A DNA stretch of 64,000 nt from contig NZ_VNHW01000007.1 in assembly GCF_008124835.1 (NCBI RefSeq), positions 1 to 64,000 on the forward strand. The letters are read 5' to 3'. The translations under genes were made by a program, and so were the position numbers. Position 1 is the first letter of the stretch, and every line of letters starts with the position of its first letter. The DNA comes from Blastococcus xanthinilyticus. GTDB taxonomy: Bacteria > Actinomycetota > Actinomycetes > Mycobacteriales > Geodermatophilaceae. The notes below the pieces were generated by a model. It saw only the letters and a list, made by a program, of their open reading frames with translations, was not told the DNA's origin and did no database searches. Below are positions 1-9,019 of the stretch, one piece after another.

Positions 1-243
1 GTCCTCATGGGCGTCGACACCGCCCCGGCCATCGCCGCCGCGCTCATCACCCACGGCCGGGCGGCCGACACCCCGGTGGCCGTCGTCGCCGACGGCACCA
101 CCGCCGCCCAGCGGTCGCTGCGGACGACGCTCGCCGGCCTGCCGGCCGCCCTCGTCGACTCCGCCGTCCGGCCGCCGGCCGTCTGGGTCGTCGGCGAGGT
201 GGCCGGCCTCTCCGCCGAGAGCGGCACCGCCCCGGCGGAGTAA
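1..243 (+). CDS. Uroporphyrinogen-III C-methyltransferase, C-terminal end (partial)
   Basis: Open reading frame entering from the left edge and ending in TAA. The visible 80 residues contain VLMGVDTAPAIAAAL, then GR..DTPVAVV..GTT..QR, which is the C-terminal part of the tetrapyrrole (corrin/porphyrin) methylase fold as found in SUMT/CobA/CysG. The family uses S-adenosylmethionine to methylate uroporphyrinogen III to precorrin-2, the entry to siroheme and cobalamin. The N-terminal SAM-binding half lies outside the window, so SUMT cannot be separated from a CysG-like fusion. Confidence 0.75.
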   Translation, partial: VLMGVDTAPAIAAALITHGRAADTPVAVVADGTTAAQRSLRTTLAGLPAALVDSAVRPPAVWVVGEVAGLSAESGTAPAE

Positions 244-247
244 GTGC

Positions 248-276
248 TTGTGCTGCGGATGTAGTACTCCTACTAT
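248..276 (+). promoter_or_regulatory. Promoter of the ABC-2 exporter operon with overlapping inverted repeat
   Basis: A -35-like TTGTGC (248-253) and a -10-like TACTAT (271-276) are separated by exactly 17 nt. The imperfect operator TAGTA-N4-TACTA (262-275) covers the -10 region, where a dimeric repressor would block RNA polymerase. The XRE protein encoded at the end of the operon is a candidate ligand; that is inference. Confidence 0.45.
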
Positions 277-318
277 CACCGCGTCCGAGCTGGTAACTCC
301 GCGCAGGGTGGTGCCCCG

Positions 319-1257
319 ATGAGTCCTGACCTCGACCGGAAGGCAGGGAGCGAGCCGGCGATCCGGGTCCGCGGCCTGCAGATGACCTACGGCGAGCAGG
401 CGGTGCTGACCGGCGTCGACCTCGACGTCCGGGTCGGTGAGGTGGTCTGCCTGCTCGGCCCCAACGGCGCGGGCAAGACCACGACGATCGAGATCCTCGA
501 GGGGTTCCGGCTGCCCTCGGCCGGCGAGGTGCGGGTGCTCGGGGAGGACCCGGCGCGTGCGGGCGAGGCCTGGCGGGCCCGCGTGGGCGTCGTCCTGCAG
601 TCGTGGCGGGACCACGCGCGCTGGACGCCGCGCCGGCTGCTCGCCCAGCTCGGTGACTACTTCACCCCCTGGTCGACGCCGGAGCACCCCCGGCCCTACG
701 AGGTGGACATGCTGCTGGAGACCGTGGGGCTGACCGAGCACGCCGACCGGAAGATCGGCACACTGTCCGGCGGCCAGCGCCGCCGGCTCGACGTCGCCGT
801 GGGCATCATCGGCCGGCCCGAACTGCTCTTCCTCGACGAGCCCACGGCCGGCTTCGACCCGCAGGCCCGGCGGGACTTCCACGAGCTGGTGCACCGGCTC
901 TCCGACCTCGAGGGCACCAGCATCCTGCTGACCACCCACGACCTCGCCGAGGCGGAGAAGCTGGCCGACCGGATCCTGATCCTCAGCGGCGGCCGGATCG
1001 TCGCCGACGGCAGCGCCGACGAGCTCACCCGCCAGGTGGCCGGCACCGCCGAGGTCCGCTGGGCGTGCGGCGCCGACCGGTTCGTGCACCCGACCGACGA
1101 CGTCGTCCCGTTCGTGCGCCGGCTGTTCGAGGAGCACGGCGACGAGCTCACCGACCTGGAGGTCCGCCGGGCCAGCCTCGAGGACACCTACCTGGCCATG
1201 GTCCAGCGCACCGAGTCCCGGGCGACCGAGCCCGGCCTGCAGGAGGTCGCACGATGA
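319..1257 (+). CDS. ABC-2 type exporter, ATP-binding protein
   Basis: A 312-residue nucleotide-binding subunit of the DrrA/CcmA type. Walker A GPNGAGKTTT lies near residue 50, the signature LSGGQRRRLD near 150, Walker B LLFLDEPTAGFDP near 172 and the switch His in LLTTHD near 205. The last ~80 residues form the extra C-terminal region common in drug or lipid exporters. The stop overlaps the permease ATG (ATGA), so the two are translationally coupled. Substrate is unknown; DrrAB-like systems export hydrophobic drugs or lipids. No strong Shine-Dalgarno precedes the ATG. Confidence 0.9.
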   Translation: MSPDLDRKAGSEPAIRVRGLQMTYGEQAVLTGVDLDVRVGEVVCLLGPNGAGKTTTIEILEGFRLPSAGEVRVLGEDPARAGEAWRARVGVVLQSWRDHARWTPRRLLAQLGDYFTPWSTPEHPRPYEVDMLLETVGLTEHADRKIGTLSGGQRRRLDVAVGIIGRPELLFLDEPTAGFDPQARRDFHELVHRLSDLEGTSILLTTHDLAEAEKLADRILILSGGRIVADGSADELTRQVAGTAEVRWACGADRFVHPTDDVVPFVRRLFEEHGDELTDLEVRRASLEDTYLAMVQRTESRATEPGLQEVAR

Positions 1258-2108
1258 ACCCCACCAAGCACGCGATCGGCCTGGGTCTGCGCCGCGGCTG
1301 GACCGAGTTCCTGCTCAGCCTGCGCAGCCCGCAGGACCAGGGCTTCTACCTGTTCACCGCCGTCGGCACGCTGCTGTTCCTCTGGTTCAACCGGGACAAC
1401 GAGCTCGAGGGCACCGGTCTGATGTACCCGACGTACGCGCTGCCGAGCATCCTGGGCGCGCTGCTGGCCTTCGGCGTGGTGATCGGCCCGGCGTTCGCGC
1501 TGGCGATGGAGCGGGAGGACGGCACGCTGCTGCGGCACAAGGCGCTGCCCTACGGCATGCAGGGCTACGTGACCGGGCAGCTGACCTACCACTCCCTGGC
1601 GCTGCTCCCCTCGCTGCTGACCGTCCTGATCCCGAGCTTTCTGCTCTTCGACGGGCTCATGCACGGCGGCGCGGCCGGGTGGCTCACCGTCGCCTGGGTG
1701 GTCGTGCTGGGGCTGCTGGCCACCCTGCCGCTGGGGATGATCCTAGGGTCGGTGGTGCCGAGCACGCAGAAGGTGGGCACCTGGGGGATGCTGCCGATCA
1801 TGGTGCTCACCGCGATCTCGGGCATCTTCTTCCCGATCACGCTGATGTGGGGCTGGGTGCAGGCCGTCGCCCAGGTCTTCCCGACGTACTGGATCGGGCT
1901 CGGGTTGCGCTCGGCGTTCCTCCCCGACTCGGCCGTCACCCTCGAGCTCGGCGACTCCTGGCGCACCGGCATGACCGTCCTCGTCCTGGCCGCCTGGGCG
2001 GTGTTCGGCGCGCTCGTGACGCCGCGGATCCTGCGCCGGATGGCCCGCCGGCAGTCCGGGTCGCAGGTGCAGGCGGCCCGGGAGGCCACCCTGCAGTGGG
2101 TGCGCTGA
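1254..2108 (+). CDS. ABC-2 type exporter, membrane permease
   Basis: A 284-residue protein starting at the ATG that overlaps the ATPase stop. It shows about six hydrophobic segments (FYLFTAVGTLLFLWF, the ILGALLAFGVVIGPAF region, then LLPSLLTVLIPSFLLF and others) and fits the ABC-2 membrane family. The longer reading frame upstream of 1254 runs inside the ATPase gene and is discarded. It forms the transport channel for the preceding ATPase. An XRE regulator follows after 3 nt, so this is a three-gene operon. Confidence 0.88.
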   Translation: MNPTKHAIGLGLRRGWTEFLLSLRSPQDQGFYLFTAVGTLLFLWFNRDNELEGTGLMYPTYALPSILGALLAFGVVIGPAFALAMEREDGTLLRHKALPYGMQGYVTGQLTYHSLALLPSLLTVLIPSFLLFDGLMHGGAAGWLTVAWVVVLGLLATLPLGMILGSVVPSTQKVGTWGMLPIMVLTAISGIFFPITLMWGWVQAVAQVFPTYWIGLGLRSAFLPDSAVTLELGDSWRTGMTVLVLAAWAVFGALVTPRILRRMARRQSGSQVQAAREATLQWVR

Positions 2109-2111
2109 TCG

Positions 2112-2402
2112 GTGGCCTCCGACCGTTCCGCAGGTGACCGCACCGGCGACGCCGTCCACAACCGCATCGGGCTGCTGCGCGCCGAGCAGCAGGTGACCCG
2201 CCGGGAGCTCGCCGACGCGCTCGGCGTCCACTACCAGACCGTCGGCTACCTGGAGCGTGGCGAGTACAACCCGAGCCTGCACCTGGCGCTGCGGATCGCG
2301 GAGTTCTTCGGCGTCCCGGTCGAGGCGGTGTTCTCCACCCGGCCCTTCCCCCGGATCACCGATCTGCACCGCCCCGCCGAGGAGGATCCCCGCACCGCCT
2401 GA
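2112..2402 (+). CDS. Small XRE-family transcriptional regulator
   Basis: A 96-residue protein starting at GTG three nt after the permease stop. The helix-turn-helix is RREL-ADALGVHYQTVGYLERGEY at about residues 30-52, followed by NPSLHLALRIAEFFGVPVEAVF, the usual core of short Cro/YgzD-type regulators. Its position as last gene of the exporter operon suggests autoregulation, possibly through the inverted repeat at 262-275. There is no ligand domain, so the sensed signal cannot be named. The gene ends just before a dispersed palindromic element. Confidence 0.85.
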   Translation: MASDRSAGDRTGDAVHNRIGLLRAEQQVTRRELADALGVHYQTVGYLERGEYNPSLHLALRIAEFFGVPVEAVFSTRPFPRITDLHRPAEEDPRTA

Positions 2403-2413
2403 GCGTTCCCTCG

Positions 2414-2472
2414 GGCATAGGAAGCTCTACCTGCGTCTGCACGCCAGAAACGCATGCATAGCTTCCTATGCC
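2414..2472. repeat. Dispersed 59-bp palindromic element, copy 1
   Basis: Arms GGCATAGGAAGCT (2414-2426) and AGCTTCCTATGCC (2460-2472) are perfect inverted repeats, extended inward by partial pairing. The central 25 nt contain a second, inner pairing (GCGT.. with ..ACGC). The same element occurs at 48864-48922 in the opposite orientation: arms identical apart from two inner bases, and 18 of 25 centre bases matching after reverse complementing. It sits between convergent gene ends (XRE regulator and dioxygenase), so it may act as a bidirectional terminator, but it lacks a T-tract. Confidence 0.8.
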
Positions 2473-2486
2473 TCGACAGGTGTTCC

Positions 2487-3338
2487 TCAGATGTTGGCGC
2501 CGTCCGGGGGCGGGCCCTCGGGCAGTGCGGCGGCGACGCCGGAGCCGGCGAGCTCGGGGGCGTCCATGCCGACGGTGTAGGCGGTCATCGACAGCGATCC
2601 GTAGGCGTAGCCGTCGACCAGCACGTCCACCGGGGCGTCGGTGGCCCCGGCCATCCCGGCGACGTACAGCAGCGGCAGGAAGTGGTCCGGGGTCGGGACG
2701 GCGAGGTCGAAGTCCCGGTGCCCGTCGAGCCGGCCGACGTCGGTGGGGTCGGTGAGCATCCGCTCCTTGGCGTCCTCGTCGAACCGCTGCGCCCAGTCGA
2801 ACCCGGCGTCGGGCAGCGCCCGGCTGACGCCGCCGAGGTTGTGCACGACGTTGCCGCTGCCGATCACCAGCACGCCGTCCTGCCGCAGCGGCGCCAGGGA
2901 CGCGCCCAGCTGCAGGTGGTAGTCGAACGGCTTGAGCGCGTTGATCGACAGCTGCACCACCGGGATGTCGGCCTCGGGGAACGCGTGCATCAGCACCGAC
3001 CAGGTGCCGTGGTCGATCCCCCAGCTGTCCAGGTCGGCGCCGACCCACGTCGGGTGCACGATGTCGGCCACCTCCTCGTGCAGCTCCGGCAGCCCCGGCG
3101 GCTCGTAGCGCACGTCGAACAGCTCCCGGGGGAAGCCGAAGAAGTCGTGGATGGTGCGCGGCCGGGGCATGGCGGTGACCGCGGTCGCCTGCACGTACCA
3201 GTGCGCGGAGACGACCAGGATCGCGCGCGGGCGCGGCACCGACCGGCCGAAGGCCCGCCAGGCCTCGGTGTAGCGGTTGGTCTCCAGCGCGTTCATCGGG
3301 TTGCCGTGGCCGACGAACGCGGCGGGCATCACGGGCAT
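2487..3338 (-). CDS. ygiD: LigB-family extradiol dioxygenase (4,5-DOPA dioxygenase type)
   Basis: A 283-residue class III extradiol ring-cleavage dioxygenase. The conserved GHGNPM (His11), SAHW (His46), GIDHGTW and SGNVVHNL motifs are those of the YgiD/DODA group, whose members open the ring of L-DOPA or related catechols using Zn or Fe. Length matches the family. The ATG at 3338 follows GGGGAGG at a good distance. It lies 37 nt downstream of the FhuF-like gene on the same strand, but a hairpin at that gene's end suggests separate expression. The natural substrate is not evident. Confidence 0.85.
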   Translation of the reverse strand: MPVMPAAFVGHGNPMNALETNRYTEAWRAFGRSVPRPRAILVVSAHWYVQATAVTAMPRPRTIHDFFGFPRELFDVRYEPPGLPELHEEVADIVHPTWVGADLDSWGIDHGTWSVLMHAFPEADIPVVQLSINALKPFDYHLQLGASLAPLRQDGVLVIGSGNVVHNLGGVSRALPDAGFDWAQRFDEDAKERMLTDPTDVGRLDGHRDFDLAVPTPDHFLPLLYVAGMAGATDAPVDVLVDGYAYGSLSMTAYTVGMDAPELAGSGVAAALPEGPPPDGANI

Positions 3339-3367
3339 GGCCGAACCTCCCCTGCCGTTCCGGATCT

Positions 3368-3390
3368 CCCGCCGATCATCTCCCGGCGGG
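3368..3390 (-). terminator. Hairpin overlapping the end of the FhuF-like gene
   Basis: CCCGCCG (3368-3374) pairs with CGGCGGG (3384-3390) across a 9-nt loop that includes the FhuF-like stop codon. GC-rich hairpin without a T-tract, as is common for actinobacterial terminators. Confidence 0.4.
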
Positions 3391-4125
3391 TCCGGGTGGG
3401 CGAGGCGCCGGCGGGAGGTCCGCGGGGACGCGGGCGGCCGAGTCCTCCAGCAGCACCCGGCGCTCCGCCGGCGCCCGGCGCGGGCAGGACAGGCAGGTGG
3501 GGCCGGACGGCAGCCGGTCCAGCAGGCAGCAGGACACCCGGGCGGTGAACCGCACGCCCTCGACGTCGACGTAGCGGGGCGCCGGCAGGGGGGACCCGAC
3601 GGCGGCGGCCAGCGGTCCGGCCAGGGCGGTGACCGCGGGGACGTCGCCCAGCGCGCGGCCCAGCGCCAGCAGCCCGTTGGCCAGCGAGTCCGTCGCGATG
3701 CCCCACAGCGGGCGCGGGCGCATCCGCGCCGCCGCGGCGAGCGCCGGGACGACCGCCGCCAAGCCCTCGCGCAGGCCGGCCGCGGGATCCCCGCCCGCCA
3801 CCGCCGACACCGCCGCCACGGGCAGCCCGCCGCGGCCGAGGTACGCGGTCGTGTCGGCGGGCCGGGCCGACAGCGGCCGGCCGACCGCCAGGCCGGCCAG
3901 CACCGGGGCCAGGAGCACCGCCGACGCCGAGTACCACCACACCGTCGCGTGCACCCGCGGGTCCCCGGCCCGCTGGCGGGCGGCGCGGGCGGCCAGCAGC
4001 TCGCCCAGCAGGCGGGGGTCGGCCAGCCGCGCCACCGGTACGGCGACGGCGCCGGGCGGCGGCAGCAGACCGAGCGCCGCGGCGCCGGGAATCCGGGCCG
4101 CGACCTGCGCCTGCGGACCGCTCAC
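3376..4125 (-). CDS. FhuF-like [2Fe-2S] protein (siderophore iron reductase family)
   Basis: About 249 residues, Ala/Pro-rich. The C-terminal [20 protein letters not shown] gives the CC-x10-C-x2-C pattern that binds the [2Fe-2S] cluster in FhuF-type ferric-siderophore reductases. The N-terminal region is poorly conserved, as usual. The GTG at 4125 (protein VSGPQAQ) is preferred; an in-frame ATG at 4191 would add 22 atypical residues. It diverges from acs. No siderophore transport gene is nearby, so the physiological partner is unknown. Confidence 0.75.
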   Translation of the reverse strand: MSGPQAQVAARIPGAAALGLLPPPGAVAVPVARLADPRLLGELLAARAARQRAGDPRVHATVWWYSASAVLLAPVLAGLAVGRPLSARPADTTAYLGRGGLPVAAVSAVAGGDPAAGLREGLAAVVPALAAAARMRPRPLWGIATDSLANGLLALGRALGDVPAVTALAGPLAAAVGSPLPAPRYVDVEGVRFTARVSCCLLDRLPSGPTCLSCPRRAPAERRVLLEDSAARVPADLPPAPRPPGPAGR

Positions 4126-4258
4126 CGGGCCAGTGTGGCCGGTCGTCGCTCCGCACGTCGCACGGGGCAGACGACCGGGCGCTGCCGCCATACGGTGTGT
4201 CCTGGACCACGCTGCACCGTCGCGGACCAGGCGACACCGGACCCGGGAGGAACCACCC

Positions 4259-6208
4259 ATGAGCGAGACGACCCAGGCAGACGGCCGGACCTTCGCGCCG
4301 CCCGAGGGCCTGGCGGCGCAGGCCAACGTCGGCCCCGAGGTGTACGACGAGGCCGCGCGCGACCGGCTGGCGTTCTGGGCCACGGCGGCCGAGCGCCTGA
4401 CCTGGGCGCAGCGCTGGGACGAGGTGCTCGACTGGAGCAACCCGCCGTTCGCGAAGTGGTTCGTCGGCGGCCGGCTGAACGTGGCCTACAACTGCGTCGA
4501 CCGGCACGTCGAGGCCGGCCACGGCGAGCAGGTGGCCTACCACTGGGAGGGCGAGCCGGGCGACACCCGCACGATCACCTACCAGGAGCTCCAGGACGAG
4601 GTCTGCAAGGCCGCCAACGCGCTCACCGAGCTCGGCGTGAACGCCGGCGACCGGGTCGCCATCTACATGCCGATGATCCCGGAGACGATCATCGCGATGC
4701 TGGCCTGCGCCCGCATCGGCGCCGTCCACATGGTCGTGTTCGGCGGCTTCTCCGCCGACGCGCTGGCCAGCCGGCTGGACGACGCCGGCGCCGTCCTGGT
4801 CATCACGTCCGACGGCGGGTACCGCCGCGGGGCCCCCAGCGCGCTCAAGCCGGCCGTCGACGACGCCGTCGACCGCAGCCCGGGCGTGCGCAACGTGATC
4901 GTCGTGAAGCGGACCGAGCAGGACGTCGCCTGGAACGAGGGCCGCGACCTGTGGTGGGACGACGTCGTCGGACGGCAGTCCACCGAGCACGCCTACGAGA
5001 CCTTCGACGCCGAGCACCCGCTCTACATCATGTACACCTCGGGCACGACGGCGAAGCCCAAGGGCATCCTGCACACCTCCGGCGGCTACCTGACCCAGGT
5101 CGCCTACACCCACTGGGCCACGTTCGACCTCAAGCCCGACACCGACGTCTACTGGACCGCGGCCGACGTCGGCTGGGTCACCGGCCACAGCTACATCGTC
5201 TACGGGCCGCTGGCCAACCGGGCGACCTCGGTCATGTACGAGGGGACGCCGGAGACCCCGCACCGTGGCCGCTGGTTCGAGCTGATCCAGAAGTACGGCG
5301 TCACCATCCTCTACACCGCGCCCACGGTCATCCGCACCTTCATGAAGTGGGGGGAGGACATCCCGGCCGGCTTCGACCTCTCCTCGCTGCGGCTGCTCGG
5401 CTCGGTCGGCGAGCCGATCAACCCCGAGGCCTGGCTCTGGTACCACGAGCACATCGGCGGCGGCCGCTGCCCGATCATGGACACCTGGTGGCAGACCGAG
5501 ACCGGCGCGCACATGCTCACCCCGCTCCCCGGGGTCACGAACCTGACCCCGGGCTCCGCCCAGCACCCCTTCCCGGGCATCTCCGCGAAGGTGGTCGACG
5601 ACGAGGGCAACGAGCTCACCGACGACTCCACCGGGCTGCTCGTGCTCACCGAGCCCTGGCCGTCGATGCTGCGCACGATCTGGGGGGACGACGACCGGTA
5701 CGTCGACACCTACTGGTCCCGGTTCGGCAAGGACGTGTACTTCGCCGGTGACGGCGCGAAGAAGGACGCCGCGGGCAACATCTGGCTGCTCGGCCGGGTG
5801 GACGACGTGATGAACGTGTCCGGCCACCGGATCTCGACCACCGAGGTGGAGTCCTCGCTGGTCGGCCACCCGACGGTCGCGGAGGCCGCCGTCGTCGGTG
5901 CCAGCGACCCGACGACCGGGCAGGGCATCGTCGCCTTCGTGATCCTCCGCGGCTCCGCGGAGGACTCGGGCGAGGAGCTCGTGCAGACGCTGAAGACCCA
6001 CGTCGCGAAGGACATCGGCCCGATTGCCAAGCCCCGGCAGATCATGGTGGTGCAGGAGCTGCCGAAGACCCGGTCCGGGAAGATCATGCGCCGGCTGCTG
6101 CGGGACATCGCGGAGAACCGGGAGCTCGGCGACGTCACCACGCTCACCGACTCGTCGGTGATGAACATGATCAAGGACAAGCTGCCGGCCGCGCCCGCGG
6201 AGGACTGA
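4259..6208 (+). CDS. acsA: Acetyl-CoA synthetase (AMP-forming)
   Basis: A 649-residue adenylate-forming enzyme that activates acetate through acetyl-AMP to acetyl-CoA. The AMP-binding P-loop [11 protein letters not shown] lies near residue 259, the [11 protein letters not shown] motif near 410, and the C-terminal [14 protein letters not shown] holds the lysine that is reversibly acetylated in Acs enzymes. Full length for the family. The ATG is preceded by GGGAGGAA; the reading frame upstream of 4259 runs antisense to the FhuF-like gene and is not real. It corresponds to Rv3667 and begins the conserved block. Confidence 0.95.
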   Translation: MSETTQADGRTFAPPEGLAAQANVGPEVYDEAARDRLAFWATAAERLTWAQRWDEVLDWSNPPFAKWFVGGRLNVAYNCVDRHVEAGHGEQVAYHWEGEPGDTRTITYQELQDEVCKAANALTELGVNAGDRVAIYMPMIPETIIAMLACARIGAVHMVVFGGFSADALASRLDDAGAVLVITSDGGYRRGAPSALKPAVDDAVDRSPGVRNVIVVKRTEQDVAWNEGRDLWWDDVVGRQSTEHAYETFDAEHPLYIMYTSGTTAKPKGILHTSGGYLTQVAYTHWATFDLKPDTDVYWTAADVGWVTGHSYIVYGPLANRATSVMYEGTPETPHRGRWFELIQKYGVTILYTAPTVIRTFMKWGEDIPAGFDLSSLRLLGSVGEPINPEAWLWYHEHIGGGRCPIMDTWWQTETGAHMLTPLPGVTNLTPGSAQHPFPGISAKVVDDEGNELTDDSTGLLVLTEPWPSMLRTIWGDDDRYVDTYWSRFGKDVYFAGDGAKKDAAGNIWLLGRVDDVMNVSGHRISTTEVESSLVGHPTVAEAAVVGASDPTTGQGIVAFVILRGSAEDSGEELVQTLKTHVAKDIGPIAKPRQIMVVQELPKTRSGKIMRRLLRDIAENRELGDVTTLTDSSVMNMIKDKLPAAPAED

Positions 6209-6213
6209 CGGGC

Positions 6214-6245
6214 CCCGGGGACGCCTCGGACGGGGCGTCCCCGGG
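6214..6245 (+). terminator. Terminator after acsA
   Basis: CCCGGGGACGCC (6214-6225) is perfectly complementary to GGCGTCCCCGGG (6234-6245) with an 8-nt loop, 5 nt after the acsA stop. No T-tract. Confidence 0.7.
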
Positions 6246-6365
6246 CTCCCTCCGGGGGACTCCGAGCGCGCGCCGGGCCATCGTGGGGCACGATTCCCCT
6301 GACCAGGGACGCGGCCGGCGTGCGCGACGGCCGCCCTCGCAGGCAGGACGAAGGAGGAGCCACCC

Positions 6366-6866
6366 GTGGCCCACAGTGTGTCGCAGATCCGCACCGACGG
6401 AGCCAGCCCGGCCGTCGAGCCCTCGATCGGCACGCTCGTGCAGAGCGCGATGGCCGACGTCTCCACGCTGGTCCGCAACGAGATCGAGCTGGCCAAGGCG
6501 GAGATCGGCGCCTCGGCGAAGAAGGGCGGCATCAGCGCCGCCTCGTTCGCCGCGGCCGGTGTGTTCGCCGCCTTCGCCGGCATCTTCTTCTTCATCGCCC
6601 TGGCCGAGTTCCTCACCTGGCTGGGCCTGGCCCGGTGGATCTCCTACGCCATCGTCTTCCTCCTGCTCATCACGCTGGCCGGCATCGCCGCGCTCGTCGG
6701 CAAGAAGATGATCGACAAGATCGAGAAGCCGGAGCGGACGATCGAGTCGCTCAAGGAGCTGCCCGAGGTCATGCACCGCGAGGCCCCCGGCGCCCGCCAC
6801 CGCGACGTCCCCGTGGTGAACGGCGGCAAGGTCGAGCTGCGCGGCAACGAGTCGTACCGGGTCTGA
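6366..6866 (+). CDS. Phage-holin-like DUF1469 membrane protein
   Basis: A 166-residue protein with an N-terminal amphipathic helix (LVRNEIELAKAEIG) and two adjacent membrane helices (SFAAAGVFAAFAGIFFFIALAEFLTWLG and WISYAIVFLLLITLAGIAAL), followed by a basic, charged tail. This is the actinobacterial 'phage holin family' (Phage_holin_3_6) architecture; the name does not indicate a prophage, and the counterpart is a core gene (Rv3669 position). The GTG is preceded by AAGGAGGAG. It is followed 5 nt later by the epoxide-hydrolase-like gene. Its biochemical role is unknown. Confidence 0.85.
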   Translation: MAHSVSQIRTDGASPAVEPSIGTLVQSAMADVSTLVRNEIELAKAEIGASAKKGGISAASFAAAGVFAAFAGIFFFIALAEFLTWLGLARWISYAIVFLLLITLAGIAALVGKKMIDKIEKPERTIESLKELPEVMHREAPGARHRDVPVVNGGKVELRGNESYRV

Positions 6867-6871
6867 GGCCG

Positions 6872-7801
6872 ATGACCGTCCCTCCGGACGGCCGTCCCGA
6901 CGCGACCAGCGTCCTCCTCCCGGGGCCGTGGACCCACCGCGACATCTCCGCCAACGGCGTGCGCCTGCACGCGGCGGAGGCCGGCGACGGGCCGCTGGTC
7001 CTGCTGCTGCACGGCTTCCCGCAGTTCTGGTGGACGTGGCGGGCGCAGCTCACGGGGCTGGCCGACGCCGGGTTCCGCGCCGTCGCCCCGGACCTCCGCG
7101 GCTACGGGGCCAGCGACAAGCCGCCCCGCGGGTACGACCTACCCACCCTGTCCTCCGACGTCGCGGCGCTGGTGCGGGCCCTGGGCGAGCGGGACGCGGT
7201 GATCGTCGGCCACGACTGGGGCGGCCTGCTGGGCTGGACGGCGGCCGCGCTGCACCCCCGGGTGGTGCGCCGGCTGGTGGTCGTGTCGATGGCCCACCCC
7301 CGGCTGATGCGCGCCGGCCTGACCGACCGCCGGCAGCGGCGGGCGCTGCGGCACGCGCTGGGCTTCCAGCTGCCCCGACTGCCGGAGCGGCGGCTCACCC
7401 GGGCCGACGACGACCCGGTCGCCGACCTGATGCAGCGCTGGTCCGGTCCCGCCTGGGCGCGCACCAGCGACTTCGCGACGGCGGTCGACCGCTACCGCGC
7501 CGCGGCCCGGATCCCGCAGGCGGCCTACGGCGCGATGGAGTACTACCGCTGGGCCGGGCGGTCGCAGCTGCGGCCCGACGGCCTGCGCTACGCCCGCCGG
7601 ATGGCGGCCCCGATCACCGCGCCGACGCTGCAGCTGCACGGGGCGCTGGACCCCTACGTCCTCCCCCGGACCGCGCGCGGCTCGGGCCGCTACGTCGCCG
7701 GCGCCTACGAGTGGCGCGAGCTCCCCGACGTGGGGCACTTCCCCCAGGAGGAGACCCCCGACGACCTCACCCGGGCCATCGCCGCCTGGGCCGAGGCCTG
7801 A
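6872..7801 (+). CDS. Alpha/beta hydrolase, epoxide hydrolase-like
   Basis: A 309-residue alpha/beta hydrolase. The oxyanion segment HGFPQFWWTWR near residue 48 and the nucleophile motif GHDWGG with Asp115 in place of Ser are typical of epoxide hydrolases and haloalkane dehalogenases; the catalytic His is His289 in DVGHFPQEE. The cap domain spans about residues 145-235 and contains tyrosines suited to epoxide ring activation. It matches EphE (Rv3670) by position and type. Substrate is unknown. ATG 6872 lies 5 nt after the holin-like stop. Confidence 0.88.
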   Translation: MTVPPDGRPDATSVLLPGPWTHRDISANGVRLHAAEAGDGPLVLLLHGFPQFWWTWRAQLTGLADAGFRAVAPDLRGYGASDKPPRGYDLPTLSSDVAALVRALGERDAVIVGHDWGGLLGWTAAALHPRVVRRLVVVSMAHPRLMRAGLTDRRQRRALRHALGFQLPRLPERRLTRADDDPVADLMQRWSGPAWARTSDFATAVDRYRAAARIPQAAYGAMEYYRWAGRSQLRPDGLRYARRMAAPITAPTLQLHGALDPYVLPRTARGSGRYVAGAYEWRELPDVGHFPQEETPDDLTRAIAAWAEA

Positions 7802-7831
7802 CCTGAGCACGCGACGGGCGGAGGCGTCCTC

Positions 7832-9019
7832 CTACTCGCAGGAGCCGGTGCCCACCTCGGCGCGGGCCCGGCTGCCGGCGGTGGCGGCCTCGGCCACCTG
7901 GGGTCCGGTGAGCGCGTACCCGGTGTCGGGGTCGTCGACGGCCGAGGCGAAGACGACGCCCAGGACGCTGCCGTCGGGGGCGAAGAGGGGCCCGCCGGAG
8001 TTCCCGGCGCGGACCTGGCCGAACAGCGCGTACACGTCGCGGACGACGGTGCCCGTGTTGCGGAAGTCCGGCCCGCTGATCTCCCCGCGGTCGCGCACCC
8101 GGGCCGGCCCCACGAAGAACGGCCCACCGCCCGGGTACCCCATGATGATCGCGTCGTCGCCGGAGTCGGACGCGGTCGTCGCGAACGTGAGCGGCACCTG
8201 CGGCAGCCCCGGTACGGCGAGCACCGCGACGTCGACGGCTTCGTCGACGTACACCGGCACCGCGTCGTACTCCTCGCCCTCGGCGACGACCACCGGATCG
8301 GTGACGCCGGCCAGCACGTGCGCGTTGGTCATCACCCGCTCCGGGGCGTACACGAACCCGGAGCCGTCGATCTGCCGGGAGCACGACGGGGCGATGCCGC
8401 GGATCCGCACCACCGAGCCCTCCACCGAGGTGACGACGGTGCTGTTCTGCAGCGCCGGGTCCGGCGCCGGGACGTCGCGGGCCTGCGTCGGGGTGAGCGG
8501 GTCCAGGACGTCGGGCAGCCCGCGCCGGTCGATCGCGTCGCGCAGCTGGTCGTAGACCGCGCGGACGCCGTCGGGCACCGCGTGGTCGACGGCCTGCACC
8601 AGTGCGGACTTCCGCACCTGGCTGGCCACCTCGGGGAACGGCGAGCTCGCCAGCGGCGAGGCGACCATCCAGGCCACGAGCAGGACCGCCGCCGCCGAGA
8701 CGCCCGCACCGGCCACCGAGTCGACCATCTTGGCCGGCTCCCAGGTGACCCGGGAGCGCAGCGCCCGCCCCGCGGCGCCGGCGAGGATCTGCCCCAGGAG
8801 CGCACCGGCCAGGACCACGACCAGCGCGGCGAACACCCGGGTCACGCTGGACCCGTCGATCCGCTCGGCCACCGGTCCGGAGAGCTGGGCCCCGAGGACT
8901 GCGCCGCCGAGGAAGCCGAATATCGACGTCGCCGACACGAGCAGGCCCTGCCGGAAGCCGGAGAGCGCGAACAGCAGGGCGAGGGCGATCAGCGCGAGGT
9001 CGACGAAGGACACCGTCAC
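7832..9019 (-). CDS. marP: MarP-like membrane serine protease
   Basis: A 395-residue protein with four N-terminal membrane helices (CvpA-like, residues ~1-130) and a periplasmic trypsin-like domain. The triad is His234 (TNAHV), Asp263 (DVAVLAV) and Ser341 (GNSGGPL), almost the same positions as in M. tuberculosis MarP (Rv3671c), which protects the cell wall and internal pH in acid by cleaving peptidoglycan hydrolases. Cysteines before the protease domain (PSCS) and near the C-terminus (GSCE) match the regulatory disulfide pair of MarP. The GTG overlaps the cupredoxin stop (GTGA), so translation is coupled. Confidence 0.92.
   Translation of the reverse strand: MTVSFVDLALIALALLFALSGFRQGLLVSATSIFGFLGGAVLGAQLSGPVAERIDGSSVTRVFAALVVVLAGALLGQILAGAAGRALRSRVTWEPAKMVDSVAGAGVSAAAVLLVAWMVASPLASSPFPEVASQVRKSALVQAVDHAVPDGVRAVYDQLRDAIDRRGLPDVLDPLTPTQARDVPAPDPALQNSTVVTSVEGSVVRIRGIAPSCSRQIDGSGFVYAPERVMTNAHVLAGVTDPVVVAEGEEYDAVPVYVDEAVDVAVLAVPGLPQVPLTFATTASDSGDDAIIMGYPGGGPFFVGPARVRDRGEISGPDFRNTGTVVRDVYALFGQVRAGNSGGPLFAPDGSVLGVVFASAVDDPDTGYALTGPQVAEAATAGSRARAEVGTGSCE

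Noticed and set aside
3277..5751. Long plus-strand frame overlapping FhuF-like and acs genes
   Set aside because: Different frame from acs, low-complexity Arg/Gly/Pro translation; a shadow frame.
6366..6866. Prophage remnant suggested by 'phage holin' family
   Set aside because: The family name is misleading; the gene is a core actinobacterial membrane protein in a conserved block and no other phage gene is present.
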